The position numbers and the translations under genes are program-made. Of a DNA stretch of 64,000 nucleotides, positions 31,978 to 43,391 are shown in pieces. Origin of the DNA: Toxorhynchites rutilus septentrionalis (Eukaryota > Arthropoda > Insecta > Diptera > Culicidae); assembly GCF_029784135.1 (NCBI RefSeq), contig NC_073745.1, positions 78,053,569 to 78,117,568 on the forward strand. Direction: 5' to 3'. Positions within the stretch are counted from its first letter, which is position 1. Each line of letters begins with the position of its first letter. The notes beneath the pieces were generated by a model, which was given only the letters and a program-made list of their open reading frames with translations, was not told the origin of the DNA and searched no databases.

Positions 31978-34012
31978 ATGAACATAAAAATGCCAGATTT
32001 CGACATGAAGAAGTTCGTGAAAGATGCTGGCTCAACACTTTCCCGTGTGGTGCAGGTAGGATTATTTTCACGGTTAGCCGGTTAGCAGTGTTATCTCGGG
32101 AAATACTTTGCTCCTTGGTTGAACGCAACATTAATTGATTTTTCAATTCAAAAACCTACGCTGGATTTGCGTGAAGTTTACATGCATTATATAAAATGAA
32201 ATCGATTGTTTTTGTTCCAGCAAAGAATTATAATTAATTGTTATAACAAGTACAAACATTTAGCTCAAGTAAAAAACGTGTTTCACAGCTCACCGAAGAA
32301 AAGCTGGGTACATCGGAGAAAACCGGCATGGATGGGCACTTTGAGCATCTTAGCGAACGGTCAGATTGCGCCCGGATGTGGACCGAGAAAATCGTGCGTG
32401 ACACCGAAGCGGCAATCGTTCCGAATCCAGCAAATCGAGTCGAAGATTTCATATTCGAGAAAATCGAAAAGCAAAAGCCCAAAAGATTGAGCAATCTGGA
32501 GTACCTAGGCCTAGACATGATCGAAGGAGGCGGAGAATTCGGCCAGGATGGGGCATACGGTGCTGCGCTGATCAAGGTTGGCCAAGCCCAGCAGAAGTTG
32601 GGTTCTTGCGAGAGGGACTTTATCGGATCGGCGGGGATGTGTTTTATACAACCGCTGAAGAAGTTCCTCGAGGGGGAGATGAAAACCATCACCAAAGAGA
32701 AGGGCATACTGGAAAGCAAAAGGTAAGTCGGTCCTCGGCGGGTTCCCGGTGCGCACATGTACAATTAGACTCTTCGTTTTAGACTTGATTTGGATGCATG
32801 TAAGAACAGGGTACGCAAGGCGCGCAGTATGCTGGGACAACAAACGGTGAGAGTGATTTAACAATTTTAATAACCGAATAGCTGAGAAAAACGGAACAAA
32901 TGATTTATGATCCAAAATGTGGAAGTGTTTTTGCGCTAGGCAGAAATTTCCAATTTTACTTTATTTGTTTCTAATCCATACAAAACTCCATACGCTTTGG
33001 AATTATAACAATTATCATGCATGATTAACAAAATGTGCTAACAATTAGAAATCTGTTTACTGCAATAATTTTAACCGGGTTATTATACTAAAACTGTTTC
33101 ATTGTTCCTCGAAAACATAACACTAAATTCGCAGAAGGACGGAATCTCGCCCGAGGCTGCACTTGACCAGGTACAGTTTGGCTTCGCTGTAGTATCAAAT
33201 CCATGTTTTGTGGTTGTAGCTTTGTGCGAAATAAGCATAGTTTTTTGACGATTTAGTCACCGCTTGATTCATTCGTTTGACCATCATCCCCATGAACGAT
33301 GGTTTAAACCCTAGTGTGCACGATGCATGCTTAGGTCAATTGATACAATATTCTGAGTAAAAATTTATACCTTTCTAAATTATTTTAGGCCGAGCGCGAT
33401 CTACGAGTAGCACAGTCGGAATTCGATCGCCAAGCTGAAATCACAAAATTACTGCTGGAAGGCATCAGTACTACACAGGCAACACATTTACGACATCTGC
33501 ACGCCTTAGTCGAAGCTCAGGTTCGCTACTACGGACAGTGCAATAAAATTATGGGTGATCTGCAGCGCGAACTGACAAGGTATGTTGAATGACGGTTCGA
33601 TGTTTAGAATATCCCTAAGCTTCGAGTCCAGTCTTCCCTGTAATCTATCTCTCATGCTTTCAATCCACCAGTGAATAACAAACTCTCAAATATTCACCCA
33701 AATAATCTCTTCTACTATAAACCGTTTCAATTTCCCCCTCAAACAAAAAATGTAAGCAGCATGCGTCCACCAACGCCACGTTTGCGCGTAAACAGTGAGG
33801 ACGTAGATCTCACTCGTGGACCTCCCTATCTCAGTCCATCACAACTAACACGAGGCAGCAACTCACAGCACAGCCAGCGGACCATAACATTGCACCCGGC
33901 CGAAGTGGTGCGGAAGCCGGCTATACCGGCGGCCGCCTTCCCCATCGCGGGTGACAGTGTTATAGCCGAGCTGGTTGCCAACAGCGATCCCAACGATATT
34001 TCCGTGCTCTAA
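31978..34012 (+). CDS. EndoB: Endophilin B, BAR-domain exons and short isoform
   Basis: Exons 31978-32055, 32289-32722, 32783-32846, 33135-33170, 33389-33579 and 33760-34012, all with GT/AG borders and matching phases. The protein opens with FDMKKFVKDAGSTLSRVVQ, then LTEEKLGTSEKT, LWTEKI-like RMWTEKIVRDTEA, NPANRVEDFIFEKIEK, and HLHALVEAQVRYYGQCNKIM: the N-BAR domain of endophilin B (about residues 10-265), a membrane-curving dimer that in animals acts in autophagy, mitochondrial and Golgi membrane dynamics. With the exon at 33760-34012 the product is 351 residues and ends in NDISVL without an SH3 domain. The longer isoform skips this exon and uses 44415-44760. Confidence 0.92.
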
Positions 34013-34240
34013 GCACACATTTTCCACTATCCACCCCCATCTACTCTCTCTTCGAGCTTCTTCAATCTGTTCCAGTCCATTACGACAACGAAGAGATGTG
34101 AACTTTATTCCTCTAGTTTGTACATATCCCTATTACCAAAACGTTTTTCCCTGCGCAATGTTGTGTAATTTTGTAGAGTGGTCCCTGTGAGACATCGTTC
34201 GGATTATCCGACATGTGTTGCATTATTCGAGATGTGCTGA

Positions 34241-34246
34241 ATTAAA
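34241..34246 (+). terminator. Possible variant polyadenylation signal (ATTAAA)
   Basis: ATTAAA about 230 bp after the short-isoform stop could end that transcript. Weak evidence on its own. Confidence 0.3.
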
Positions 34247-34859
34247 AACGCTTGAAATAGGGATCTGCATGCAATGATTGTGCTTAGCTATTTAGATAGT
34301 TATATTCCTAAATGAGGTGCGACATAAGGTCACGAATTAGATAGAGCAGTTGTTTAAATTCAAATGTGTGTCTTTTAGATGTTACCGACAAAATATATAC
34401 AGTATAAAATTGATTGTTTTGTTGAAAAGCGAACAAGTGGAATGTGTTGACCAGGTGGAAATATTCAGGTTCAATCTTTACAATAGGTAATTTGTAATCT
34501 TTATTCTTATGATTTTTTTTTCAGAGTTATCGATTGTTTAGGTCTTGTATTTTTGTTTATAAACTTTCATAGGATGAACGGGTTTCTCTTCTTTTTACTT
34601 ATTACACAATGGTTTTGATCACACAAAATCGGATTTCATTTCATATTCATTATGAGTAGCATAACATTTGCCAACTATTATTATTATCATTCGTCACATT
34701 GAACGGATATTTTAGGGCAAGTGAATGTAAAATTCATCGCACAAGTATGTACACTAAGGTTGCAATGAAGGTATGGAAAAAAATAGTTATCGAATTTAAA
34801 GAATCGACCATGAACATTTTATTTATTGGCCCAAGAAAATGGCCTGTGCAAAATTTCAC
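34247..34859. other. Endophilin B intron, no element assigned
   Basis: AT-rich intronic sequence with no recognised gene or repeat. Confidence 0.4.
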
Positions 34860-35545
34860 CTCAATTGGACATGATTTAGGGATGCCTCAAAGCACTTAAG
34901 GTTTTGATGTTTTGGCCACTCACAAAAAGTCGATTTTTGGCCAAAATTTTTGTTCGAGATAACACCAGATATCGACGTTGTTTTATGCACTTTGAAGTCA
35001 TTTGGCATCGAAAATATTTTTTTTTGTCCCAAATTGATTTTCCAGGCGAAAATCGACCAAGTGCCAAAAAACATTTTTTTTGACAATAAAAAGTTTCGAG
35101 ATAACTGTAAATCTCGACGAGTAATGCAATTTGGAAACATTTGGGATCAATTTTAAAGATAACTATTTTTATTAGCACCCAAAACCGTACTTTTCGTTTC
35201 GTACTCCGAAAAAAGTCACAGAATGCCGATTTTTGACAAAAAAAACATTTTCGATATGACACTAGATCTCGACGTTTCATGCAATTCCGATTGAACTTTC
35301 TGAAATTCGAGATGACCATTTTCATTGGCACCATAATGTATACACTGGGATGCCAATGAAAATGGTCATCTCGAATTTCAAAAAGTTACCCATAAAAATG
35401 TTCGCCACCTCGATAAAACACCCTATGCAAATTTCAGATCATTCGGACTTAAGGGAGAGTGTACAAAGTGGTCAAAGTTTTAATTTTTCTTGAAAATCGA
35501 AAAATCACCCAAAGGAGGAGTAATGGAAATCGGAGTCACAGGAAG
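34860..35545. mobile_element. Two foldback-MITE remnants, head to head
   Basis: The terminal motif GGTGCCAATGAAAATGGTCA occurs in inverted orientation on both sides of about 35340, each followed outward by sequence of the 6932-7911 family (CTCGACGTTTCATGCAATT, TTAAGGGAGAGTG). It looks like two partial copies joined end to end, or one element with a lost centre. Confidence 0.65.
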
Positions 35546-35573
35546 GTTGTGTCCGAGACACTACCGCATAGTT

Positions 35574-35589
35574 GACTTAGGATTCCGTT
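35574..35589. repeat. Degenerate palindromic module
   Basis: GACTTAGGATTCCGTT corresponds to GACGTAGGATTACGTC with three changes. It follows AGGTTGTGTCCGAGACAC, a motif also found in complement beside the palindrome at 41138-41153. Confidence 0.55.
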
Positions 35590-35656
35590 AGACCATCTGT
35601 TGATTTTGGATATGTTCGAAGAATTACATCGTTAAACTCTTTGATAATGATTTGGT

Positions 35657-35672
35657 TGCCCTGAAAAGGGCC
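35657..35672 (-). terminator. Histone-type 3' stem-loop relic
   Basis: On the minus strand GGCCCTTTTCAGGGCA forms the six-pair stem and four-base loop of replication-dependent histone mRNA 3' ends, with only the outermost pair lost. It is followed by ACCAAATC and a purine-rich CAAAGAG resembling a histone downstream element. The upstream minus-strand sequence is too decayed for me to say which histone it came from. Confidence 0.65.
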
Positions 35673-35674
35673 GT

Positions 35675-36412
35675 TTTGTTTGGTTGTTGGGTATTGTTTG
35701 TAAACTCCACCAGTGTTTACCGAGTAATGACGACAGAAGGATGGTAAACAGTCGTTGGATGGTGCGTATCAGATAAAAGATACCGAAGTGGAACGAGATA
35801 TGATGAAAACCGCCCTCTATGATGCTAGACGAGATGCCTCCTGTGATATGTATGGATGAAATAAAGAAAAAAAAACTCACCAATGTAATATAAGATGATT
35901 ACCAATACCGAACACAATTATCATTTTTTCTCATCAGTAAAAACATGTTACTTTAATATAGAGAAAACATATTTGAAATGGAAAAGGTATTTCTTATAAT
36001 TTTTACTTTCTGGGTGTTTATTCAACCCAATGCGAATTTTAATTGGACCAACAACAACTAATACTGTATGTAAAGGATATGCGAAATCACTTTTTCTAAT
36101 ATTTCTTCACTTTTCCAATTTTTCACTTCCATTGGGTGAAAATGAACACAACAAAACAGCTTAAACCAAACGACCCGTTTAGGATATTAAAATAAATCGT
36201 TTCATATATCAAGTCATTCTTAACACAACTGCTACCATATACAATTTTATACTTACACTTGTGCTAAATTTTTCACAATACACGATCGGTCATTGATATG
36301 AAATTTCACGAAGTAACCAATATTAAAAGTTCCAAATTTAAATTTTATTTGCTAGAATTAAACGTATCACTCACCTTACTTGCAATAGAAAAATGCCCCC
36401 GATTTACATATA
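35675..36412. other. Endophilin B intron, no element assigned
   Basis: Possibly includes a decayed histone body next to the stem-loop (35673-35880). Beyond that nothing was recognised. Confidence 0.35.
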
Positions 36413-36846
36413 GTTGCAATGCCGATTTCTCCCAGGCAGCTTGGTTTGGAAGTCCCTGTTAGTGAACACATTTCGGTAGGAATAAAAGTTCCCCCTACTT
36501 TCATGTATTTGCAATGTCGATTTCGCCCAGGCAGCTTGATTTTGATGTCTCTGTTAGGGAACACATTTCGGTGGGAGCAAAAGTTCCCCCTACTTTTATG
36601 TATTTGTAATGTCGATTTCGCCCAGGCAGCTTGATTTTGATGTCTCTGTTAGGGAACACATTTCGGTGGGAGCAAAAGTTCCCCCTACTTTTATGTATTT
36701 GCAATGTCGATTTCGCCCAGGCAGCTTGATTTTGATGTCTCTGTTAGGGAACACATTTCGGTGGGAGCAAAAGTTCCCCCTACTTTTATATATTTGCAAT
36801 GCCGATTTCCCCCAGGTAGCTTGGTATTGATATCTCTGTTAGGGAC
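36413..36846. repeat. 95-bp minisatellite, about 4.6 copies
   Basis: The landmark TTTGCAATGYCGATTTC recurs at 36413, 36508, 36603, 36698 and 36793, exactly 95 bp apart. The middle three units are nearly identical while the outer ones are more diverged, the pattern expected from unequal exchange. Open frames across it on both strands are a by-product of a unit length not divisible by three. Confidence 0.9.
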
Positions 36847-36861
36847 CAGTCGCATGTGTCC

Positions 36862-37132
36862 TCAATTTCGACCAATCAGAAGTGGGTATCTCCGTTAGGA
36901 TAGTGGTTGAGATTTTTCAATTGTTCGATAGTTAATTCCATGAGATATATTATTTTCTACAATATACAAATTTTTTATGGAGTGCCGAAATCGATTGACG
37001 CAAAAGTTTCATCAATCCATCATGAAATGACTGAGCAATAGTCGTTTGAAATTAGATAATTTTCACGATGTACTCGATTTTCGATTTTAAATTTGTACCC
37101 CAATATGTTCCCGAAAGACGTAATCCTACGTC
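36862..37132 (-). mobile_element. End of a palindrome-family element
   Basis: Read on the minus strand it starts with GACGTAGGATTACGTC, runs through TTTCGGGAACATATTGGG and TGCTCAGTCATTTCATGA, and ends near CTGATTGGTCGAAATTG. It is the inverse of 49469-49617 and has the same layout as the left end of the histone-bearing unit (52714-52985), including a TGATTGGTC CCAAT-box-like motif about 250 bp in. Confidence 0.7.
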
Positions 37133-37295
37133 AAAAAAGTTAATGCCAGATATCTTAAAATTGCATGAAACGTCTAACGTTGTAAGCATGATCTTTGCGA
37201 ATAAGCGTACGTTTTTTTCGTCAGTGTGTGATGTTGCTTGGGCAGTGCTGGTTCTTGTTTTTTTTTGTTGTTGTTTGAAAAAGTTTCCACCAAAA

Positions 37296-38430
37296 TGGCA
37301 AGAGAAAAGAAATAGTTACGTACACGTACAACGATAATAAGTAACACTTATCGAGGAAAGACGTTGCGGGAAAAAGCAGCTGCAGTCGGAAGAATCCACT
37401 ATACAGTATAGAAAATCATAAACAAGTGGAAATACGAAGGAAACATGGAAAATTTTCTGAGTAAAAGACGTAAACGTCGTGATCCCCGATAATCGTTCGA
37501 TTAATCGATTAATCGAATACTTCCTACAGAAATCGTTTATTAATCGAACGGATACTGCACAACTAATAATCGAAGCAAACGAATAATTTACGTCGATTAA
37601 TCGATCCAAAACCAGAGCAAAAAAAAAACGTACGGCCGCTGCAGTTTTATCCGAAAATCAATCATTATCTTTAACGCTCCCCTTAACTCCCAAAAGCAGC
37701 TCAAATGCGAATTGAGCTTCGTTTACGAGTTTAGGGGAGTTTAGGGGATGAACGATTAATTTCAAAAATAGGGGATCACCACGTAAACGTATCTTTTCTC
37801 CTTACGATGAACGGGTAATTGCAAACAAACATTTCTAAATTGACTACCGAAGAAGCCGGCCCCATTGGAAGACCTGTCAGCGCAGACACTGTCCGGAGAG
37901 TACCATACAGGAACAATCAGAGGGTTCGTGTTGCCCGTAAAAAGTCTTTCATTTCAAAAGTGAATATGAAAAAACGACTACAGTTTGTCAAGGCATATGT
38001 AAACAGACCTAAGGAGCATCTCTTTGATCGCTGCTCCAGGTTCAGCATTTGGTTACCAAACTAAAACAAGGCGGCAGCAGTCGGCAGATGTATGGTACAA
38101 TCTCAACTTCTGGAACTAGAACCATGGAGTTTATCGATTCAGCAATGGACAAGTTGGCTTATTTGAACATCCTGAAACGTAACCTGTAGTCTTCAGTGCA
38201 AAAATAGGGTCTCCCTCGTGATTACAACCTACAACAGGATAATGACCCGAAATACACTGATCTCATCGTGCGGGGGTGCCTGCTCTATAATGTCCCAATC
38301 AATTCAAAGCAGCTCTGTAATCACCGGACTTGAACACTATTGAGCATCTATGGTGGGAAATTATGAACCGTCTGAAGAACAAAAATCCAGGGAACAAAAT
38401 GGAACTCAAAACGGCGATGACCCCTTGTCG
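37296..38430 (+). pseudogene. Tc1-like (DD34E) transposase pseudogene
   Basis: The frame shows GKTLREKAAAVGRIHY-like helix-turn-helix sequence, then after a MITE insertion SPYDERV, KLTTEEAGPIGRPVSADTVR and KVNMKKRLQFVKAYVNRP. The rest is frameshifted but recognisable: GTMEFIDSAMDKLAYLNIL, LQQDNDPKYT (second Asp) and TLLSIYGGKL-type remains of NPIEHLWWEI. The first catalytic region is partly deleted. Several stops and frameshifts make it inactive. Confidence 0.85.
37478..37780. mobile_element. MITE with GTGATCCCC ends
   Basis: Inverted ends CGTGATCCCCGAT and ATAGGGGATCACC enclose about 303 bp of ATTAATCG-rich DNA. It is flanked by ACGTAAACGT on both sides (37468-37477 and 37781-37790), a target duplication of 8-10 bp that suggests hAT or Mutator-like mobilisation. 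It interrupts the Tc1-like transposase. A fragment of the family lies at 13530-13680. Confidence 0.8.
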
Positions 38431-38699
38431 TATGATTTAATTTCCAACAACAGGACCCAAACACGAGCACAGTGAGTCGTTTCGATACTCTGCTGAGTGT
38501 GTGTATCTTACTTACGATCGTAGCAGTCCCGCATCATCACACGCCTGAAGCATGTATCCATTTCACATCGATAGACGACGAGCGGGGTTTGATGTTGTAC
38601 GTTTTGGCACAGTCTAATCGCCACGAGTGTGGTTCGACGTTATACGTGAAGCGGTTAAGGAGATTTGGGAGAACATTCTGTCTACAGCGACCAGATATA

Positions 38700-39110
38700 T
38701 CGCCGAATTGATGATACGGCGCTTGCAGACAGTGCAATCCAGCTATCATGCCAAATTTCATTTCTTCATGAGATCGTAACCACTTCTCAGGAATGACCAT
38801 CGCTATTGGCCTGAATTAATTGTGAGTCGGCTTCTGGAACTGGAATCTGAGGGGACAATATCTGGGTAATATGGCGGATGAGGTAGAACTTTTCTAGACA
38901 ATACTTGATGGATCGATGAACATGTGGTCTGGCGTTGTCAACTTATAAAATTACCTTGTCATCTATGTTCTCCTAATCCAGTCGTTTTACGTTCAGAACT
39001 CTGTTCAAATCTATTAGCTGTAGGTGGTGTAGTTCACAAGACATAATTCCAGATCGTGGGAGCTTCCAGTTATGTGTCTTGAAATGCTTTTGTCGACTTT
39101 CAATGTCCCT
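38700..39110 (-). pseudogene. Mariner-like transposase fragment
   Basis: On the minus strand NARPHVHRSIKYCLEKFYL (second catalytic region) is followed in another frame by LPHPPYYPDIVPSDS, the third catalytic region of mariner transposases. Frameshifts separate them. Only this C-terminal catalytic part can be supported. Confidence 0.6.
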
Positions 39111-39176
39111 TGTCATCTGAATCAAAATCATCATTTTTTATTTTCATCTTTCACCTGATCAAGTTGTTTTATTTTT

Positions 39177-41153
39177 GACGTAGAACTACGTCTTTCATTA
39201 AGAGTGCCAAATCAAAAAACAGGTCACGTTTTTATGAAATAAAGTTAACGTTAATAACTATTTTTGCCGCGAACGAATTTTGGCGAATTACATACCAAAC
39301 GAATCGGAAATTCCCTAAGATTTGTTTGATATGCTGTACATTACAATCCCATTGTGTGTAAATGGTTAAAATTCATGAAAACTATAAGCGTTTTCATTTT
39401 CCCATACATTTGTTCTGTCCATTTGTGTGCTTTCCCGAACAGAGCTAACAGAGCTAACGGGCAACTTATCGACGAGCAACGAAGGGGAAATTGTAAGATT
39501 TAAAGTATCCGTGAACAAAAAAAGAAGAAGAACGAAGGGGAATATTTGCCTATAGTATAAACAGTGGATCTCGCTGAGGCAAACTTTCATTCTTGGTGGG
39601 GACACCGACTGAACAACATCGTTGCTGGGCGAGCTGGACGGTGAGGGGTGGGAAGTAACACGAGGAAAAAGTAAAGTTTTCCAAGGGTCTTTTTGAAGGT
39701 CAGAGACGAATGAACTTACGTTTAAATCTAAACTAAATGTTCAAATCTCACATGTCTTATGGCGGGTTTACATTGGGGAGATCTATAGCTATAGATGGAT
39801 TTATTCACGTGAAAATAGGTGTAAACGGGTGAGAATAAATATGATACACTTATTCGAGGTATATATAACTTGAATAAATTCAGCATATGTAAACGCTTGT
39901 GAATTTTTCACTGGTGAGAAATCACTAAAGTTGGATGCAGTTCTACTTCAGGTGAATAAATTCACCAAAAATATGAATATATTCATTATAGAAGTTCACG
40001 CTAGTGTACACGGTTGATGCGATTTCTATAAATCTCATCATATTTCTTCCCATGAATATATCACTAGTCTAAACCCACCCTTAGTTTCGGATTGAGCTGT
40101 AGACGCGACCAAAATACTGACTCGCTGATGTCTCTAGCATTGCAATCATTGCATCAAACTGACGCCATTGCATGAAGGTTCTGAGCTACAAAATTGTGTG
40201 AATCATCAAGCTAGGCTATCGTCAGCTCACCAAGAAAATAAATGTTCTGGAATTTTGTCAGTGATTTGGTTTCGCATGACGGTAGCAAACTCTCTCCATA
40301 ATGGATCACAGCTAAGTAAATGTAGACTGGCAATATTAACAGAAAGGGCTTCTGTTGAGAAGAGCGTAAAACGGAAATATATGTGAGTATATTCAATTGG
40401 CTTAAACCAGCGATATATGGATATTTGTGTGCGTACGTGCGTGCGTTTTAACGTGTTGCGCTGCTGCGGGTGAACATGTCGATCCGAACGTGGGGACAAG
40501 GAGGGGAGATAGCTGGAGGGAAATATTTGCGATAGGGTATTAGTAATGAATCTCTGCTGAGGCAAATATTCAACCTTTTTCCGAGCAGTTGACATAAAGG
40601 CTTCGTCGGTGCCTTTGACATTGCATCAATGCATTGAACTGACGCTATGGTGAAGCAGGTGTTAAGGATGTGCACCCAAAAATTATTTGGGAAATACCAA
40701 GTTATTCAATAAGTTATAATAAGTTATTAATTTATTTGGGCACGCGTGCCAGTTGAAAAACTCCCTTCAACTAGGATTGCATTTGCGCTAATCTTGATCA
40801 TAATGACGCAATGCTATTCTTTTCAAGGTTGTTGAGATTAACAGAAAGAGTTTATTTCGTTTATTTAGTCACCAAGAAAGTAAATATGAAATTTGGTATG
40901 TGATTTGGTTTCACTTGCCAGTAGCAAAACTTTCTCCACTAAGGATAATAATTGAGTTTATCTCGAGCATGTATTGTTCTGCGAGGACAAGAATGAACCA
41001 TCAAACAATAATCGTCAAATGATTCTACAAGAAAAAAAACTCAGGACGACCAAACTGGTAGAATGGTTATTTCTAAAATTTAGGAGCATTATAAAATAAT
41101 ATTCGCAGTTATAAACAAACGACTTGAATTAAGCTACAGCGTAGTTCTACGTC
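39177..41153. mobile_element. Palindrome-bounded segment
   Basis: It is bounded by GACGTAGAACTACGTC at 39177-39192 and AGCGTAGTTCTACGTC at 41138-41153. The interior carries imperfect direct repeats: TCACCAAGAAAATAAATG/TGATTTGGTTTCGC near 40230-40275 and again near 40870-40915, and GAGGCAAAYWTTCA near 39580 and 40560. No coding capacity. Whether the two palindromes are ends of one element is inferred; flanking duplications were not found. Confidence 0.45.
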
Positions 41154-41433
41154 AACAATGCGCTCGTGTCTTGGACACAACCTCCTATAATTTTTTATTT
41201 TTAAATAAATCCATTGCCATAGCTGAGGGCGAGTAGAATTTATGTATATACCAGCTGCTTTATACTTTTTATAGAGAATTATGTAAACTGTAGTTATCGT
41301 ACTGAACATTCGTCGATCCATCCTTATCCGCAGTTAAGGTTATATTCGATAGTTCAGAGATGAAAGTTTAGTAGCCAATTGAAAGTGGAAGGAATAAACA
41401 CGAAAGACAAACGAAAAAACTTTAATTTGTGAC
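41154..41433. other. Endophilin B intron, no element assigned
   Basis: Contains the complement of the AGGTTGTGTCC motif at 41165-41190; otherwise nothing recognised. Confidence 0.4.
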
Positions 41434-42027
41434 CAGAGATGCCAACCTTCCTGATTTTTCAGGATTTCCCAGACTTTTTAGCACGCTCCCTGATATCCTG
41501 ACGAACACTCAATTTATCCTGATTTTTCTGAAATGATCCTGATTTTTCCTGATTTTTGTACTCTTTACTGGTTTCCATGCCAAAGTTTTCTGTCAAGATA
41601 GTTCTCCGGTTCACACTTGTATATATCTTAAATTAAGTAAAATTCTCTAGACGCAAAGCTGTACTTAACTTTTTTTATATCTACCCTCAAATGTTTCGTG
41701 GCTTCCCAAAACAGTGCAAGAAAATTTCATGAAACATGATTGCCTGACGAATTTATGAAATTACAACGAGATTAAGTTTGAGGAACAACATTGCTGTATT
41801 GAGGATGATGTGTATGTAGATGTATCCCCAGAGTTATTAAAGTAGGAATACGTTTCAGCGTGTAAAATTACTCAAGAGAAAAATTTTTAATCCACAGTCA
41901 ATATAAAAAGATTTTATATATAATTTGTTTGTCTGATTCAAAGTAGAATCAACTTTAATGATGGGACTATGGTAAATATATCTATAACCGTACTAAATAT
42001 CTTAAAAATTAGGGAAAATTCAACAAG

Positions 42028-43391
42028 TCTCGCGTAACTTTTGAAAAGGTCCTATGTAACATTCACATCAACTCGAGAAAAATGAAGTTGAAGACCGGCA
42101 CATTGGTCCGCGAATTGTTTCAAAAGGAATCGATCTTTATCACTACCTTTACCACTAACAGTCGATAATAACTCTGAAAAAGCTATCGTAACTGTTGTTA
42201 TGTGATTCTAGTTTGAAATTTAAGCCTCCGAGCGAGAAATGTTACATTGGACGTTTTGACTGACCGCTTTGTACATTGGACAAATTACGTTGCACGATGA
42301 GAATTTGAAAACAACTACTGAACAACGATCCAAATATTTGCACTTCGTGCTAAAGGCAGATCATTATTGTTATCACACGTTGAGTTGCACTGAAAACGAT
42401 ATCAACACCCGAAAATAACAAAAACTCAAAGTGACCAAAGTGTTGTTTTGATTGCTTTGTAACATCAGACGTATCGAGCGTCAGAGGAAAGTGGCGTCCG
42501 AAGTAAAGCCTGGTTTAGAGTTCCCGTGAACGTGAACTTGAACAGGTAGTGGAATAGTACGATCATTTCACGGTTAACTACATTGCGAACATACAACTCA
42601 AAAAATCGTGGTGAATAGAATAATTTTGTTCACGTTCACGTTCATATTAAAAGTTCGGCAATAAAGGTGAAGTAAATAAACATCGACCTTCAATAAAGTA
42701 ATTCGGATAAAATATACAGTTGTTCACGAATCAAGCCGAAGCAACGAAGTTTTTTAAGCCGCGCAGAGATCCGATTGAATGAAATTGCATCCATATCAAA
42801 ATTTTCATTCAAAACTAGAAAATTGCTAAACATATCCTATTACAGTTCACGGTGAAATAATTTTCAGAATGCCTTGGGTCATTTGAACGTGAACATGAAC
42901 GGGAAAATATTTTGACGTCTATATTCACCACTGTTTTCATGTTCACGTTCACCGAAGTCGGTGAACTATGGTGAGTTCACCAACATCTCGATTCCACGGT
43001 GGAAATTCAGAACCGTTGTGAAATATTGAATTAATCCACTTTTATCAATATGAATTGTGTTTAAACATGTTTTTCAACTAGAAAATGTTTCTTCCTATCG
43101 TTTAAAGATGTTTTCCTCGCGATTTATATATGGACTGATGAATTATTAACAAAAAAGTGTTTGTCCGCGTTCACGTTCACGGGAACTCTAAACCTACCTT
43201 AACAGTCGAGTGCTCAAAATTTGCATCTGTACATTGGACATTTTTTGCATTGGTGATAAAAAGGTGAAAAGGATAGATACTTGAACGATTGTTTTTGCAA
43301 TGCATTCAATGATTGATAACTAATAGTGTGCATCTATTAACTCGATTTGTTTACATTTGTTACTTAGGACCTTTTCGAAAGTTACGAGAGA
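42028..43391. mobile_element. CTCGCGTAACTTTTG TIR element, second copy
   Basis: Colinear with 16120-18898 minus its LINE. Ends are TCTCGCGTAACTTTTG and CGAAAGTTACGAGAGA, flanked by AAGT on both sides (4-bp duplication). It is interrupted by the Harbinger-like MITE at 42507-43199. Confidence 0.85.
42507..43199. mobile_element. Harbinger-like MITE
   Basis: Inverted ends AGCCTGGTTTAGAGTTCCCG and the complement of AGGTAGGTTTAGAGTTCCCG, then GTGAACGTGAAC. Comparison with the uninterrupted copy (GAAGTAACAGCCGGG near 16515) shows a 3-bp TAA duplication (42504-42506 and 43200-43202). Length 693 bp, non-coding. TWA duplications are characteristic of PIF/Harbinger. Confidence 0.85.

Noticed and set aside
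32234..32915. Minus-strand open frames opposite endophilin B
   Set aside because: They are antisense shadows of well-supported BAR-domain exons.
36376..36898. Several overlapping open frames on both strands
   Set aside because: They are produced by the 95-bp tandem repeat.
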